Source: Gigantopelta aegis (lineage: Eukaryota; Mollusca; Gastropoda; Neomphalida; Peltospiridae). From it: a stretch of DNA of 64,000 nucleotides. Positions 40,437 through 52,843 of the stretch are shown here, one piece after another. The notes beneath the pieces were generated by a model. It saw nothing but the letters and a program-made list of their open reading frames with translations. It was not told the origin of the DNA and made no database searches. The stretch covers positions 124,001-188,000 of the forward strand of contig NW_024532779.1 in assembly GCF_016097555.1 (NCBI RefSeq), given 5' to 3'. Positions within the stretch are counted from its first letter, which is position 1. The number at the start of each line of letters is the position of its first letter. Both the position numbers and the translations under genes were made by a program.

Positions 40437-43400
40437 TCATAGATTGCTGTCATCTTTATTAAAACATTCACTATTAACGATCTCAATATTTGCTTGTTTA
40501 TTATTTGATATTTCTTTAACATTAGATTTTTCAATGCTACTAATAACTCCAGGTGGTTTCTGAGAAGACTGCACATTACTACAAATTGAAAGTTCATTTG
40601 AAATATTTGCTAATAAATGTCCTCTAACAGGAAATATTGTTTGACTATGTGCAGGAGAGATATGTGCAGGTATTGATGTAACAACAGCAGTAGTCGATCT
40701 GTTTACACTCAGAAGGGACCATATTAGATTTGAGGTAGACAACACAGCATGCAAATCAGTCAATTGGTCTTGCACTGTGTGTTTATTTGAAGTAGAATCT
40801 ACTCCACAAGTTTTCAATTTCATAGAACTATGTACATTATGTTCAGACTCGTTTAATAATATAGTGCTTGTACAGGTAATACTTGTTTAGGACTATTGGG
40901 AGGGATCAGGGTAGGAGACAATGATTGAGAGGATTGTAAACTTGGTACACAAGACAAAGCATCAAGCGGAAAACTACATAATAAAACATCGCGTTCTACC
41001 CTCAGTGATTGTGTGATGGGGCCATTAGATTCAGTTATGTTCACTACATTATCAGCCTGGTAGATACAATCTGTGTTTTGTTGTTCTACCACAGTAATGA
41101 CCTCTAACTGACACTACTTGCTTTCTTTCCCCTCTTCTTTCTTGCACTCAGAAACTGGTTCCTCCAGTTGCATAGTAATTGTTTTGTCGAGATCTTCGAG
41201 TACTATAAAAAGTAGAAGGTACAGCAAATGTCACTCTGGAAGGCCGTGTAGGAATATGATGGATATTAACTTCATTAAGTTCAGCATAATTGATGTCTTT
41301 CTTTGATCTTCCCGATCTTCGAGGTGCATATTCATCAATATCATGCTCCTCCTATATAGGATAGTTGATGTAGGTTATTATATGTAAACATAGAATTAAA
41401 CATTAATTACATCACACACTTTTATTGAAGGAAACATTGACAGTTGATACCCAAAATAGGTAACAGGTTTTTTTGTGGTATTTTAATCACATGGTTTAGA
41501 ATGTTAGTAATGTTGTATGCTCTTGTTAAAAAAAATCCATTTAAGGAACATACATATGAAAAATTAAATTTCAATATCATTTATGAAAATTTACTCAAAT
41601 TGGATGAAGTATAATTCTTTTAAAATTACATAAAATTGGAAACCTACTCAAAAACATTCTCACCAGAAAATATGTCCTAGGTTAGATAAACAGTTCAAAT
41701 CTACTACAACAGCGCCAATAAATGATAATTGCCTATTTAATTAAATACGTAAACCAATAGAGTGTACTTTCACCTCTAATGAAATAGGGAATGCAAAGTA
41801 AAGTAATAATAGTGATATATTTGGTAAAACAATTCAAATCTACTACAACAGCACCAATAAAATAATAATTGCTTGATTTGAACTCAATATAGAATGTACT
41901 TTGACCTCTAATAAAATAGGAAAGCAAATTAAAGTAATAATATGACAGATTTGTAGCCCTTTACCAAGAAGAGTTGACATACGCTAGCAATTACTTGAAC
42001 TCTAATATCCTCTTACAGTCTGCAGTCATAGGAAACTAAGATGATGTATGATATAATTAATAGCACAAGAAGGAAAGTTGATAACAATGGAATGTAAATA
42101 AAGTGATCACTGTTTGTGGAAGTAACTGGTGTTAATATTATCCATAGACACACACAGACAGACACGAGCATGCCTACATCTTATGATCAACCAGCTGGAC
42201 AAGGGCTATGTATAAGATTGTATAGGAAACCTAGCTTGTTGGTCAGTTCAGGGCTGGGAAAACCATTTAATATATATATATAATATAGATATATTATTAT
42301 TAATTAGTACACTCTGACCTCCAAATTGTTAAGGCTACAACCAACTAGTACCAACATTTGTCTAGTGATCTTTTTCTAATAAACATCTGTAAATATTCAA
42401 GTCTTGTAACAACGAGGGCAGTATGCCAGCTAGCTTGTAATATAGATTACAACAAAGAAATACTATTATAATGCTACTACTATAACCAATACTGTTGCCA
42501 CAGTAACCACTCAAGAGAAACCAACATGATACAAAAAACATTATACTATACCAGTGTATGTAGGAGTTATACACCTCTGTGAAGGGAGGTAAGATTCTGA
42601 TTTATACAAAGGACAAAGGCATTATTGGTGTTGAGTAACGAACATGTATATGAGAACAAAAAAATGCACAAACAATACTCCTAATAGCATTATTAATTGT
42701 CCTAGCCAAATATCGATGACAACCAACTTGCCACAACTTTCTAAGTGTTTTTAATTACAGATAATAATAACAAGTTTGCAAATTAAAGAGTTCAAAGTGC
42801 ATGGTTTTTAAAGTATAGGTTGGTGGAACACATTTAAATTAATCCTATCACCATAGCTACTACTACAAACAATACAGACAAGTTGACTTTATTAAAAAGG
42901 TGAATCACTACTAACACATAATTACTTGCCATAGTTATCCACTAATAACCAAGAAGAATATAAGGATGCATACAATATGAAGGTCTTCCTGTTTATACTA
43001 AACCACAGATAATAGTAAATAGAGACAATATATATAAACTACACACATAAATTGGATAACTTTTTTGTGGTTTTATGTAATTTTTAAAATTTACTTCTAA
43101 GAAACACGTGTTGTAGAGGACAACATTTTTTAAAATAAATTATATGCATGAATAGTTAATAATAAACATAAAAGTAGTCGGCCTATCAACATTGCTTTGC
43201 AAGTGTACATGTATGTGTGTGTGTATGGATGTTTGTGTGAACTCATGAGGATCCTAATGGTACAGGTGTGTATTCAAAATGCAATGTAGATAACACATAG
43301 TATAGATGAGGGGGATGAATCTTTATGATAGTTACTTACGCTAATGATGTTTTTGTATAAGTAAACCACCACGCTGTAACCTAGAAAAACAAGTAAGTGA

Positions 43401-46400
43401 TAACTTTAATTAAGACTTTTAACAACTCTCCATCATATGACAATAGGTCTATTACAATGGATGTGGTCAGTTACATAACTACATAATTGCCTAAAAGCAA
43501 CTATAATATTCACTGTTCCAAACCTGATTCAAGAATGTGCTACCAGCCACACCCATTACAAGAAATATGAATTCTTAGTTTTGTCCATTTACACAGAGGT
43601 ATGGTGCAGTTAGGAAGGTAGTGAGTTAGGGGTTTAACTAATTTTCTCTTCTAAAGTTACAGCTGTCTCCAATAAACCACAAAATCACTAACTAATGTAT
43701 ACAGTATAGCAATATAATATACGCTGGTATGAATGTCTAAGCGAGGGATTATATGAAAGATGTTGACATCACGTAGTAATTGTCATTGCAATGTGCTAAA
43801 AGGCATATAATTTAGACATGAGAATGTGATGTTCAAAATAGTTCAAATGAACAAATTGTTGAGCTCCAAGAGACTACTATATTCTATACTATGTGATGTT
43901 TTGATCAACATGATTGTTTAATATGCCAAGTTTTCAGTTGGTATACAGTATTATTAGCCTTTTAATGCTGGAATTACTTACAGATAAAAAGTCTTTTTAC
44001 GATATTAGTAAGTTAAGATGTTCCCCTTAACATGCCTCACTACATGAGGAAGTTAGTACATAATGACTACTTGATATTAATGTTCATTAATGGGTTGGCC
44101 ACTAGCAGCTATCCTAGCCATTCATTGTGGTAAGTACTGATGTGTTCACTAGTCTAGAGCTTACTAATAGTAGCTATCCTAGGTCATTCATTATGGTAGG
44201 TACTGATGTTCACTAGTCTAGAGCTTAGCTATCCTAGGTCACTGTAGTAAGTAGTGATATTCAATAGTTTAGAGATTACTAATGGTAGATATCCATGGTT
44301 ACTGTGGTAAGTACTGATGTTCAATAGTCTAGAGCTTACTAATGATGGATCACTCTGGTAAGTATAATGTTCATTAATTTAATAATAGCTGTCTGTGGTA
44401 AATACAGATGTTTCTTTGATCAAGAACCAACTAATAATAGCCATTGTAGTAAATACTGATACAATGTGTACCTTTTTAATTTCTTTTGTTCTTCTTCCAT
44501 TTTTTGTTCATAGAGTAATAAGCTTTCAACAAGATGTTTGTAGAGATCTTTAAGTCTTTGAATTAGAGTAGAAGCTATAAAAATAAAGAGTATGTATATA
44601 ACAAATTAAATTGTCTGCTCATAGTTCACAAGAAATTCCGCCCACTCTAATCAATTTAGTTTACTGTTGATCTAACAACACAAAATCTCAATTGACACTA
44701 TCGTATCGTAATCGTCATAGCAACAGTTCTTAGTAATTGAATGTAACCATATGACTTCCTTTAATTACAATTACAAATATGAAAGTATTACATAATATTA
44801 TGCGAAATTCATCAAATATTGATAGTTAGTAATCCTAATGAAGCTACAACTAAGAGATAGTTCTCACTGCCCACTCTATGTGACAATGTAGCAAATAACA
44901 TTTTCCTTCCTTTATTAGTGGACAACATGTCAGCATCGAAGAGGTAATCCTCTTTAATGAATTGTAAGAACGAGGAGGAACTGTTTCCTTTGTCATAAAT
45001 TATTAACAATAATTATAAGGAAATATAAAAAAAATTTGGAAGTTGATATTAAATTGATGTCAAATTTTATATGTAACACTTGTCATTTTTTCTAGTAAAC
45101 ATCATAAAAATCAGTGTCTAAGGTGACTTATAGCTATGAGAACTTTACAATAATTGTTTCCACAATTACTACTATAATTACTAAAGGTGGTCACATTAAA
45201 AGTTAAAACAAAATAGTCAGCTAAGATCTGAAGAGTGTCAGAAAGTGAAGTGCAAGAAAAGATAATATAGTAGGTGTTTGTTTGTTAATTTTACCTTTTG
45301 TAAATGACATAATAACAATGCAATTAAACAAACAAACACACTACACAAGCTAAATCAAGTAATCTAAACAGGATAAACCTGTAAATTTATATACTGAGTT
45401 CAAGACTAAATAGAAAAAAAAAGTGGAAAAAAAAAACAAACAAGTCATCATCATTTCTCTAGAGTTATGACAGCAATATATCCTATTAAGCAGCAGAACA
45501 CTATCACATGACAAACTGTTAATGATAATGATCTAACAGCTAAACAAGGTCGACAAACCTATCAACAACCCCTAACACCTCTAACCTCTGCTACTTAAAC
45601 TACCATATATGGTCATAAAGGAAATTAAAGGACATCATTTATGTATAATAGATTAATTGAACACACACTTAGATACAACAATAAGGGAGACTGACTTCAC
45701 TACTATAATATGGAAACTCTAGTTAAATAACAATGTTAATAATGTTTGACAGTATATTTCTAGTTTGATGGCTACTGTTCTGATAGAATGAGATAGCAAA
45801 CTTGTATCAAGTTAGCTATAAACCTAAGACAAAATACTACACATATTAACCAGGTAAAGTACTCTAATTAATACTACCATATTACCAAGGTAAAGTACTC
45901 TAATTAATACTAACAATATAACCACAATGTAGGAGGTTACAGTGTGGTTATAAAATATGGGCTATATTTATTAAGTAACTGGATGAACTGACCTAAAGAA
46001 TGGATGCATGCTAAAGAAAATGGATGTATTAGAGGAAGTGAATGCAATCAAAGTTAAAAATACGTGTCCATTAACACAATGTCCATTACATGTACATCCA
46101 TTAACACAATATATCTATCTATAAATGTACATCCATTCAACATGAGTTTCCATTCAATACCCATTCATATGCTAGTAGCATATCTTTTTTCTGAAACTAA
46201 TGATATAGTTATTAAAGAACAAAAATATCCTGTGGAGTTATGATATCATTTCTTTGAAATAGAGATCTACTACACTAGTTTAGTTCACATTCCCCATTTG
46301 AAGCCCCTTTTCAAGAATTCTTTTTGATCTCATCCAATTACTATAGCAAACAACAATACCTGCATCAAAGTTTTTTAAAGAATCCAAACAGCAGCAAGAT

Positions 46401-47693
46401 TGCCATATTAGGAAATTGTCCCAATGACTGCTTAATTGATGTAGTGAGAGATGAGTTACCCACACACAATCTATACTTTAACTTCAAAAGATGTCTTTGT
46501 TTAGCGGTCAAACAAAGGTAGTCTGATGGTAGGCATTAATGATGTTTAGGTAACTTTAAAATGAGATAAATCTACTACAAAGATCACGATATTCTACTAC
46601 CCACACACAATGCTCGAGTTAGAAAACAATTCTTTACAACGAAAGGACGTTAACAACTTTAAAATAGAGTATTGAAATTTAGAAAGTTTGTTCAATAAAT
46701 CAACTGATTTAAACTTAATTTTAAAGCAGTTTATATACTTTGTTTCAATGGTATTGAAGATTGGTCTACGCCATCTTTAACTGGTTGGCAGAGTTTAAAA
46801 AATTGAACAGATGTTATTTAACAATAAACTATATATCTTAATGATCTTACATTATGATCAATGACCACACAAAGACATTATAATTTTTTTAACTATCATA
46901 TACTATCATAATTAGTTACAAACAAAGGTAACCAGAATCTCTTAAGTGAATATAAAATTATGGAAAGATCACATTTCTCAACAACACGAACATCAGAAAC
47001 GAGAGACTTTCAATATTCTTGTCGTAGGTCATGTAAATTAAATCAGTGGTTCCCCCTACCCAAAAAAAAACTACCGCAAGTAACATAATCCCTCATATGT
47101 TCAGTCTGGATAGGTGACCATAAGAATGTTTTCCTTTCGTTATCCTTCACATATCCATTAATAGTCTAAGAATATACTCATTGTACTGTCTACAGACAAA
47201 GCTAACAAGTCTTTCTTAGTATTAAGTTCACATTCTTCTTTTTATTAGTCTGAATAATTTTTTTTCAGTAGGTCCCCCTTTCCTGGTTTATTTACTATCA
47301 ACATAGTTTAATTAACCACAACAAACAACATGAGATAGATAGTATTATAGCTCATAGACAGGCTATCACAACTTATATTACAGAAAATGTCTGATGTGAT
47401 ATTTAGAAGCTATGAAGACAGTCAGATATAGTGCATATTATACCATATCTTATACCAGCTGGATTTTTTCCCAACTCTAATAATGGGTACTAATAGTAAA
47501 CAAGATTACATCATATATATATGTGTGTTTATATTAACACTTATTATTATTAAATGATCTATATAATACAAGTTGAACTTTAAACTAATATAATTTAATT
47601 TTATTATTAGCTATTGGGGTATCACAAAGATTAAGGTGGAAACTTCAGTGCATTAAAAATGTCAGTTCATAGTGTAAGGATATGACACACACA

Positions 47694-47733
<40 letters not shown>

Positions 47734-47744
47734 CACACACACAC

Positions 47745-47812
<68 letters not shown>

Positions 47813-50800
47813 CCATTACAAGCTATTCACTATAGACATATCAAAACTTAATGTTCATAATAACACCTGCAGTGAATCATACGATATCATATATAAAGGC
47901 ATCAATTATTGTAATTACCAAGCAACAAGCTCATGATATCATGTGACATGTAAACAATTGAACTATGGCTAGACATGTCATCATCAGGTAATTAACTATG
48001 ATGTCAATTTAGCATCATAGTATGTAGTAAGCAGATGTGACACTGTATATATAGGATAGAATGAGAGACCTCCTTAAATGGAAAAATAAACTTGAAATCA
48101 TCAATACCTTGTTACTCTAATAATTAGATTATCACTCTAATTAAGGATGCCTTCTATTAGAAACCAATTAACAGTAATACAACATGTCACAATATGTAGA
48201 GAAAGGTATGTGATAATTTGATTTATATGTTCTTATTTGAAGACAGTAAGTATAGAAAATATACTGTCAATAAATGGTTAGTTTGTACTGAACACTGCAT
48301 TAAATCTGACGTCATTGTAGTAGATACAACATGTGGTTTTAAACAGTATCACATCCTAGATAATGTAGCCTTAATTATTTAGTGCAGCTAAAATATGTAC
48401 ATATTATCTATTTTAAATAGTCACCTAATCATACCACTTAAAACATTATAACTGATATGTGCCTTATTTAAAATAACATTTTCCTCTATATCTATTACTA
48501 ACTTAGTTTCTGTTCACACTGGTATAGTCTGGTTTGGGTTAAATAAATTATTACTGTTAAATAAATTATACATTAATGTCTCTAACCTCACGACAAAAGG
48601 GACAAAACCACTCCCCCTCAGGAATAGTCCAGACAATAGGATATTGACAGTAGTGTGTGGCATTCTTTATCACATTTATCACACAGGAGCATCTATTACC
48701 CCCCCCCCCCCCCCCCCCCCCCGCCCCCCCCCCCCCCATAATGACACAGATAGAAGACATTAGTTTTTTTTTCTTACCTTAGAATAATAGGTGTCTTTTT
48801 GACATACCATACATCCTCCTTCTGTTTTTGTTGATCTTTCTTTCTCTTGTCTTCCCCAAACTCATTCTTTTTTTCCTCTTTCTACCATTACTGTCATCTA
48901 GATATGAGAGAGAAGATATCAAAGGACATTAACAAATGCTTAGGTGTATTAATATTAAGAGAAGGCCTCTTACATTGGAAAGAGAGAGACAATCTACTGT
49001 ATATGAATATATTTCTTAGAATAAAGAACAAAATTAAAACAGGAAAAATAATTTTTTTTAGGTGACATTAAAAATAAATATTAGGATTGAGACTTGTAAC
49101 TCAAGACTGCCTGACATGCAAAGAGTGGCAGGTGGAAGATATGCTATAGTATGTCTAGAACAATTATAAAATGTACATACTTGTAAATTAGAGGAATTAA
49201 TTGTTTACTGAGAAAGAAGACCAAACCCTACATGATTACCAAATATAATACACAAAATAATAATGACATATTAGTTCGGGTATTATAAAAGATTGTGGTT
49301 TGAGGGGGAAGTATTTATTGATACTGAATTGCAACATAAATCGAATAGACTCCAGAAGACTATGATGATCAGAACTGAGAACTTGACTAACTTTACTACA
49401 CACTTCCTACAATGATGTTTACCTTCATTGAACTCACATATAGTAGTTGTCTCCATTGTGTCGTCACATCCTTTATCGTCATGGTGATGACCTTTTTCCA
49501 TAGATGTCACAAATACTTTGAGTTGTTCCAATGAGCTACAGGAAAAACAAAAATGAACAATTGTAAATACAACATTACAACTTCAATCATTAATATCATT
49601 ATATCATTGAGTAGGTTAATAAAACTTTACAATTACACTTTAAGTTAGGAATCTGTTTACTTAGTAATAGGGCAAATGACGGAGTAGGAGGGTTATGTCT
49701 CAAAGTATGGAAAATCGTCTAGACCATGCAGTTGTGAACTCATAACCACTTGTATAAACCCATGTAGAGTTACATTGTTGTAACGACATGTATAGACACA
49801 CATACATGCACACCACACATTTGATTACATACACATAATCTATGTGCTACATCTACAAGATACAGCTGATAGAGTAAAAATATCAGATTTTCAAGCCACT
49901 TGTTATTGCGTTAACAAGGTGTTGTTGTAAACTTTGAGTCCACCTATAAACAGAGGTTTACCCACAGTATACCATTTTTGTTGCAAATTCAGTATTCTAA
50001 GTGATGATTCACTAATGGCCTGGTATCAGATAAGAACTGAATAGATCTACCAAATATAAACAGTATCTTTATATGAACAAACAAAGTAAGATACCAGAAG
50101 TTAGTATTTAAGTAATAAATTGACTTTACATTTTAACAGTCAAGTATAAAATATTAGAAGATATCAAATTACTTCAAAAAAGTATATCAGGTAAAAAAAT
50201 AATGACCTGATTAAAATTGCTTTATATTATAAGACCCTCCCTAACAACTTGTTCTAAGAATATTTCTCTTAATATTTATTCATTCTTATTAATGATATTC
50301 TATAGAATGGCAGTTAGATCTTAAGTTACAGACTTTACTAGCATAATAGAGTCCATTTTGGATGGTTCAAAAGGATATTCAAGATATTTGTCTTCAGAAT
50401 AAAGTCGAAGATTAAATGTTGAATCCTGAGGAAGAAGGGATGTCTTTGAAATTATGTAAAATAGAGTTTATATATAGAAGGAATAATTGATACAGTATAC
50501 AACAAAATGGAGAATTAATATTACAGACAATGCATAAGAGTTGGAAGTTACAAATTTTGTCAGATTATTTTAAGGGACTCTTACCATGAGTACCCTAAAT
50601 ATCCTGAACTATGCTACCTTCTCGTCCTTCCATTAGGGAGGAAACATCAAACTTAAAAGAACCCTATTAGTATGGGGAATCAGCATTATTTCCTTAAAAG
50701 TAATACTTTATTTAGAAACCTTATGGTCACAAACTTCCAGGAACATTTACTACACCACTTAAATTAATGGTAAGTGGTATAGTTGTTGAGACATATACGG

Positions 50801-52550
50801 TGACATCATTACCCACACAGGGAAATATCCATATTAAATCAGAGATTGAAAGGGTATCATTAAAGTACATATGTACATTGTACCTGTAAGAACCAGTAAC
50901 GAAGCCCTTTTTGATCCAAACCAACTGGTGTCTCCCTCCAGATGTCATCATCATCTGGGAGTTTAGCCAGCTGAGTCTTGAATGAGGAGTTGCGATCAAA
51001 TTGAATTTCACATAAAAATTTGCAGAGCTGGATTCGTTTGTGAAGGTCAAAGTCCTCATAATCTGAGTCCCTTCTATGCTACCATTACTATAGGCAAGCT
51101 AGAGTACAAGATAGAAAATGGATGATTGAAGAATTGAATCAAATAACTGAATTAAAACTTTTACACCAACTCCAAGTCAAGAAACATCTAATCATGACAT
51201 TCTATAATATAGTACAATATCGCATAGTATGCATTTAAAAACCATTAACAGCAATAGTGTAAACTAGTGTGAAAGTTAATGGAATGCAACTTACTTGAGG
51301 GTATTCAAATTTGTAAATATTATTTCTATACAACTAATAATATATCCTAATCATGTTAATGTAAGGTTTCATTGGCAAAGATAAACACTTAGCAAAACAT
51401 TCATGTCTTCTAAAACTATTTGGCCAAAGGCCATCTTAGTGGGTGATTTTATGATTCTCAGAGAGTTAGGGGAAATTTCATATTAACATTAATTAATGTC
51501 CATCATTTTAGCTAGTTTATTTTAGTCTAATTCTCAAAACTTTCTAAAGCTAAAATATGTCACCATCTTAAAAACATAACATACTATGAAATATATTTCC
51601 TAAACATATCTCATGCTGTTTATAAAACGACTATAATCAAAGCAATATTGCGAATTATTTTATTGTCATGACAACAGTATAGTTCAACTTAACTCTAAAG
51701 CAGTAAGATTTAAAATCAATGCAAAGTTATAGAGTCTATACTTAATAAGCCAGGGTCACTAGTAGTAATATATACAACTACTAAGTCAGAGAATCCTGTT
51801 ACCACAGAGTATAACTGTTTCCTAGCTATATAAAGGAGATATTATTGGTAATCATATTTAGATCATGTACTTTCTCAGTAGCCAGTCAATTGAGCAGATA
51901 TATTTAATATATTTATAGCCACACCATGAAGCATTCTTTTAGGTTATGATAAACATTCCTAAGTATGCATAGATAGTTTCTCCATACAAAAATGATTTCA
52001 ACTCACGATTAATTGCCTCACCTCCAGGCTTGGCAATTAATTAATACATGTGTGGTATTAACAGTTCATGATATTGAGGCTATAAAAATACCAGTGACAT
52101 AGTTAGTTAACTAGTACTCACTTTAGCACCTACAAACATCCAGTTCTCCATATCGATAGGTCGTCGAGTGACGTTACAAAGTAATTGATAATGTATAATA
52201 ACAATAGGATCAGTGTGATCATCCACATCACCTATTAAAGATAAAACAGTCAAAACCACGCCTATTATGTAGTGATGTGTACTTGGGCATTAATTAGAAG
52301 CTTCTTATTTCATTATAAATTATATTCTTTTAAAATTTGTTATTTGTTTACCATGTTGAAAGAATCTTTCCAAGTCAGTAGTGTTACATCTGGAAGAGAG
52401 AGAAAGTCACCAAACCTCTTGAAGAAAGAAAGCAGTCTGCAAATTCAGAGAAAGATGAAGGTCTCGGGTGTGTTTCTACAGTTTGTTTCCTCCTTTTTCA
52501 TTTCTTTGTTCTTCTTCTAAAGAAACCAACTCGTTTTTTGTTTCCTCCAT
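40437..52550 (-). CDS. RSF1: RSF1-like chromatin remodelling subunit (WHIM/DDT-type region plus PHD finger)
   Basis: Likely homologue of Remodeling and Spacing Factor 1, the histone-binding partner of ISWI ATPase. The start is MEETKNELVSLEEEQRNEK, then FADCFLSS and FGDFLSLPDVTLL (exon 52352-52550). Next come TDPIVIIHYQLLCNVTRRPI (52122-52231) and RIQLCKFLCEIQFDRNSSFK with VGLDQKGLRYWFLQ (50884-about 51100), which parallel RSF1's CKLALLKYLCECQFDDN and IGRDKDGLMYWYQL. Further exons: FNLRLYSEDKYLEYPFEPS (about 50350-50430) and SLEQLKVFVTSMEKG (about 49430-49535). The PHD finger is split: CMVCQKDTYY (about 48780), then LLCDKCDKECHT and YCQYPIVWTIPEGEWFCPFC (about 48575-48690). Later pieces are LIQRLKDLYKHLVESLLLYE (44460-44580), a weak VVVYLYKNII (about 43340-43385, like RSF1 LVYVGISIENII) and YAPRRSGRSKKDINYAELNE (about 41150-41350). 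Frame breaks occur in the first exon and inside the PHD finger. The C-terminus after 41150 is uncertain; an in-frame stop lies near 41110. Confidence 0.83.
41690..41945. repeat. Two-copy direct duplication of about 125 bp
   Basis: The block with CAAATCTACTACAACAGC, CACCTCTAATGAAATAGG and AAGTAAAGTAATAAT recurs once in diverged form. It lies in an RSF1-like intron. Confidence 0.8.
44095..44475. repeat. 60-bp minisatellite in an RSF1-like intron
   Basis: About five units of the dispersed family, in the same orientation as the 9180 and 11170 arrays and decaying toward 44475. They are antisense to the RSF1-like gene. Confidence 0.88.
45000..48560. other. Large RSF1-like intron, little structure
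   Basis: AT-rich intronic sequence between the exon near 44460-44580 (with a possible exon at 44812-45009) and the PHD exon near 48575. It holds a small duplication (AAAGTACTCTAATTAATACT at about 45855 and 45890) and the CA tract. No exon between about 45010 and 48560 could be supported, although RSF1 proteins have a long disordered linker that could be hidden here. Confidence 0.4.
47683..47808. repeat. (CA)n microsatellite
   Basis: About 125 bases of CA repeat with a few CAA/CCA interruptions, inside an RSF1-like intron. Confidence 0.97.
48700..48737. repeat. C homopolymer in the RSF1 PHD region
   Basis: About 38 bases of C with one G interruption lie between the two halves of the PHD finger. 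On the coding strand it would be poly-G inside a 40-60-base intron, so the length may be inflated by sequencing or assembly. Confidence 0.85.
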
Positions 52551-52587
52551 TGTGGCAGGGTTGGTCAGTGGTCACAGCCTAGCCACG

Positions 52588-52625
52588 TTGCCTCAAATTT
52601 CCCGCCCTTTGCGCGGCGTATACCA
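52588..52625 (-). promoter_or_regulatory. E2F-like site upstream of the RSF1-like gene
   Basis: A GC-rich patch in AT-rich surroundings holds TTTCCCGCC (52598-52606), followed by TTTGCGCGG. TTTCCCGCC matches the E2F/DP consensus. It lies about 50 bases upstream of the proposed start codon at 52550. Confidence 0.45.
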
Positions 52626-52843
52626 CGCCCATCCAAATGATCCAATTAAATATTATATGATAATTTTTTGACTGGCATAAATGGGGGAAGGTAGTGGAAA
52701 AAGTACATAACATGACTGACCAAAAGTTTACAATATAATAAGGGACTACATGTAAATGTACACATACATGACTAGTTAACATTACAGTGATTAATGGTCT
52801 TCTATTACAATACTGTTTTAGTAGTTAGGATTCAGACCTAACA

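Noticed and set aside
47682-47936. His-Thr repeat protein
   Set aside because: It is a translation of the CA microsatellite.
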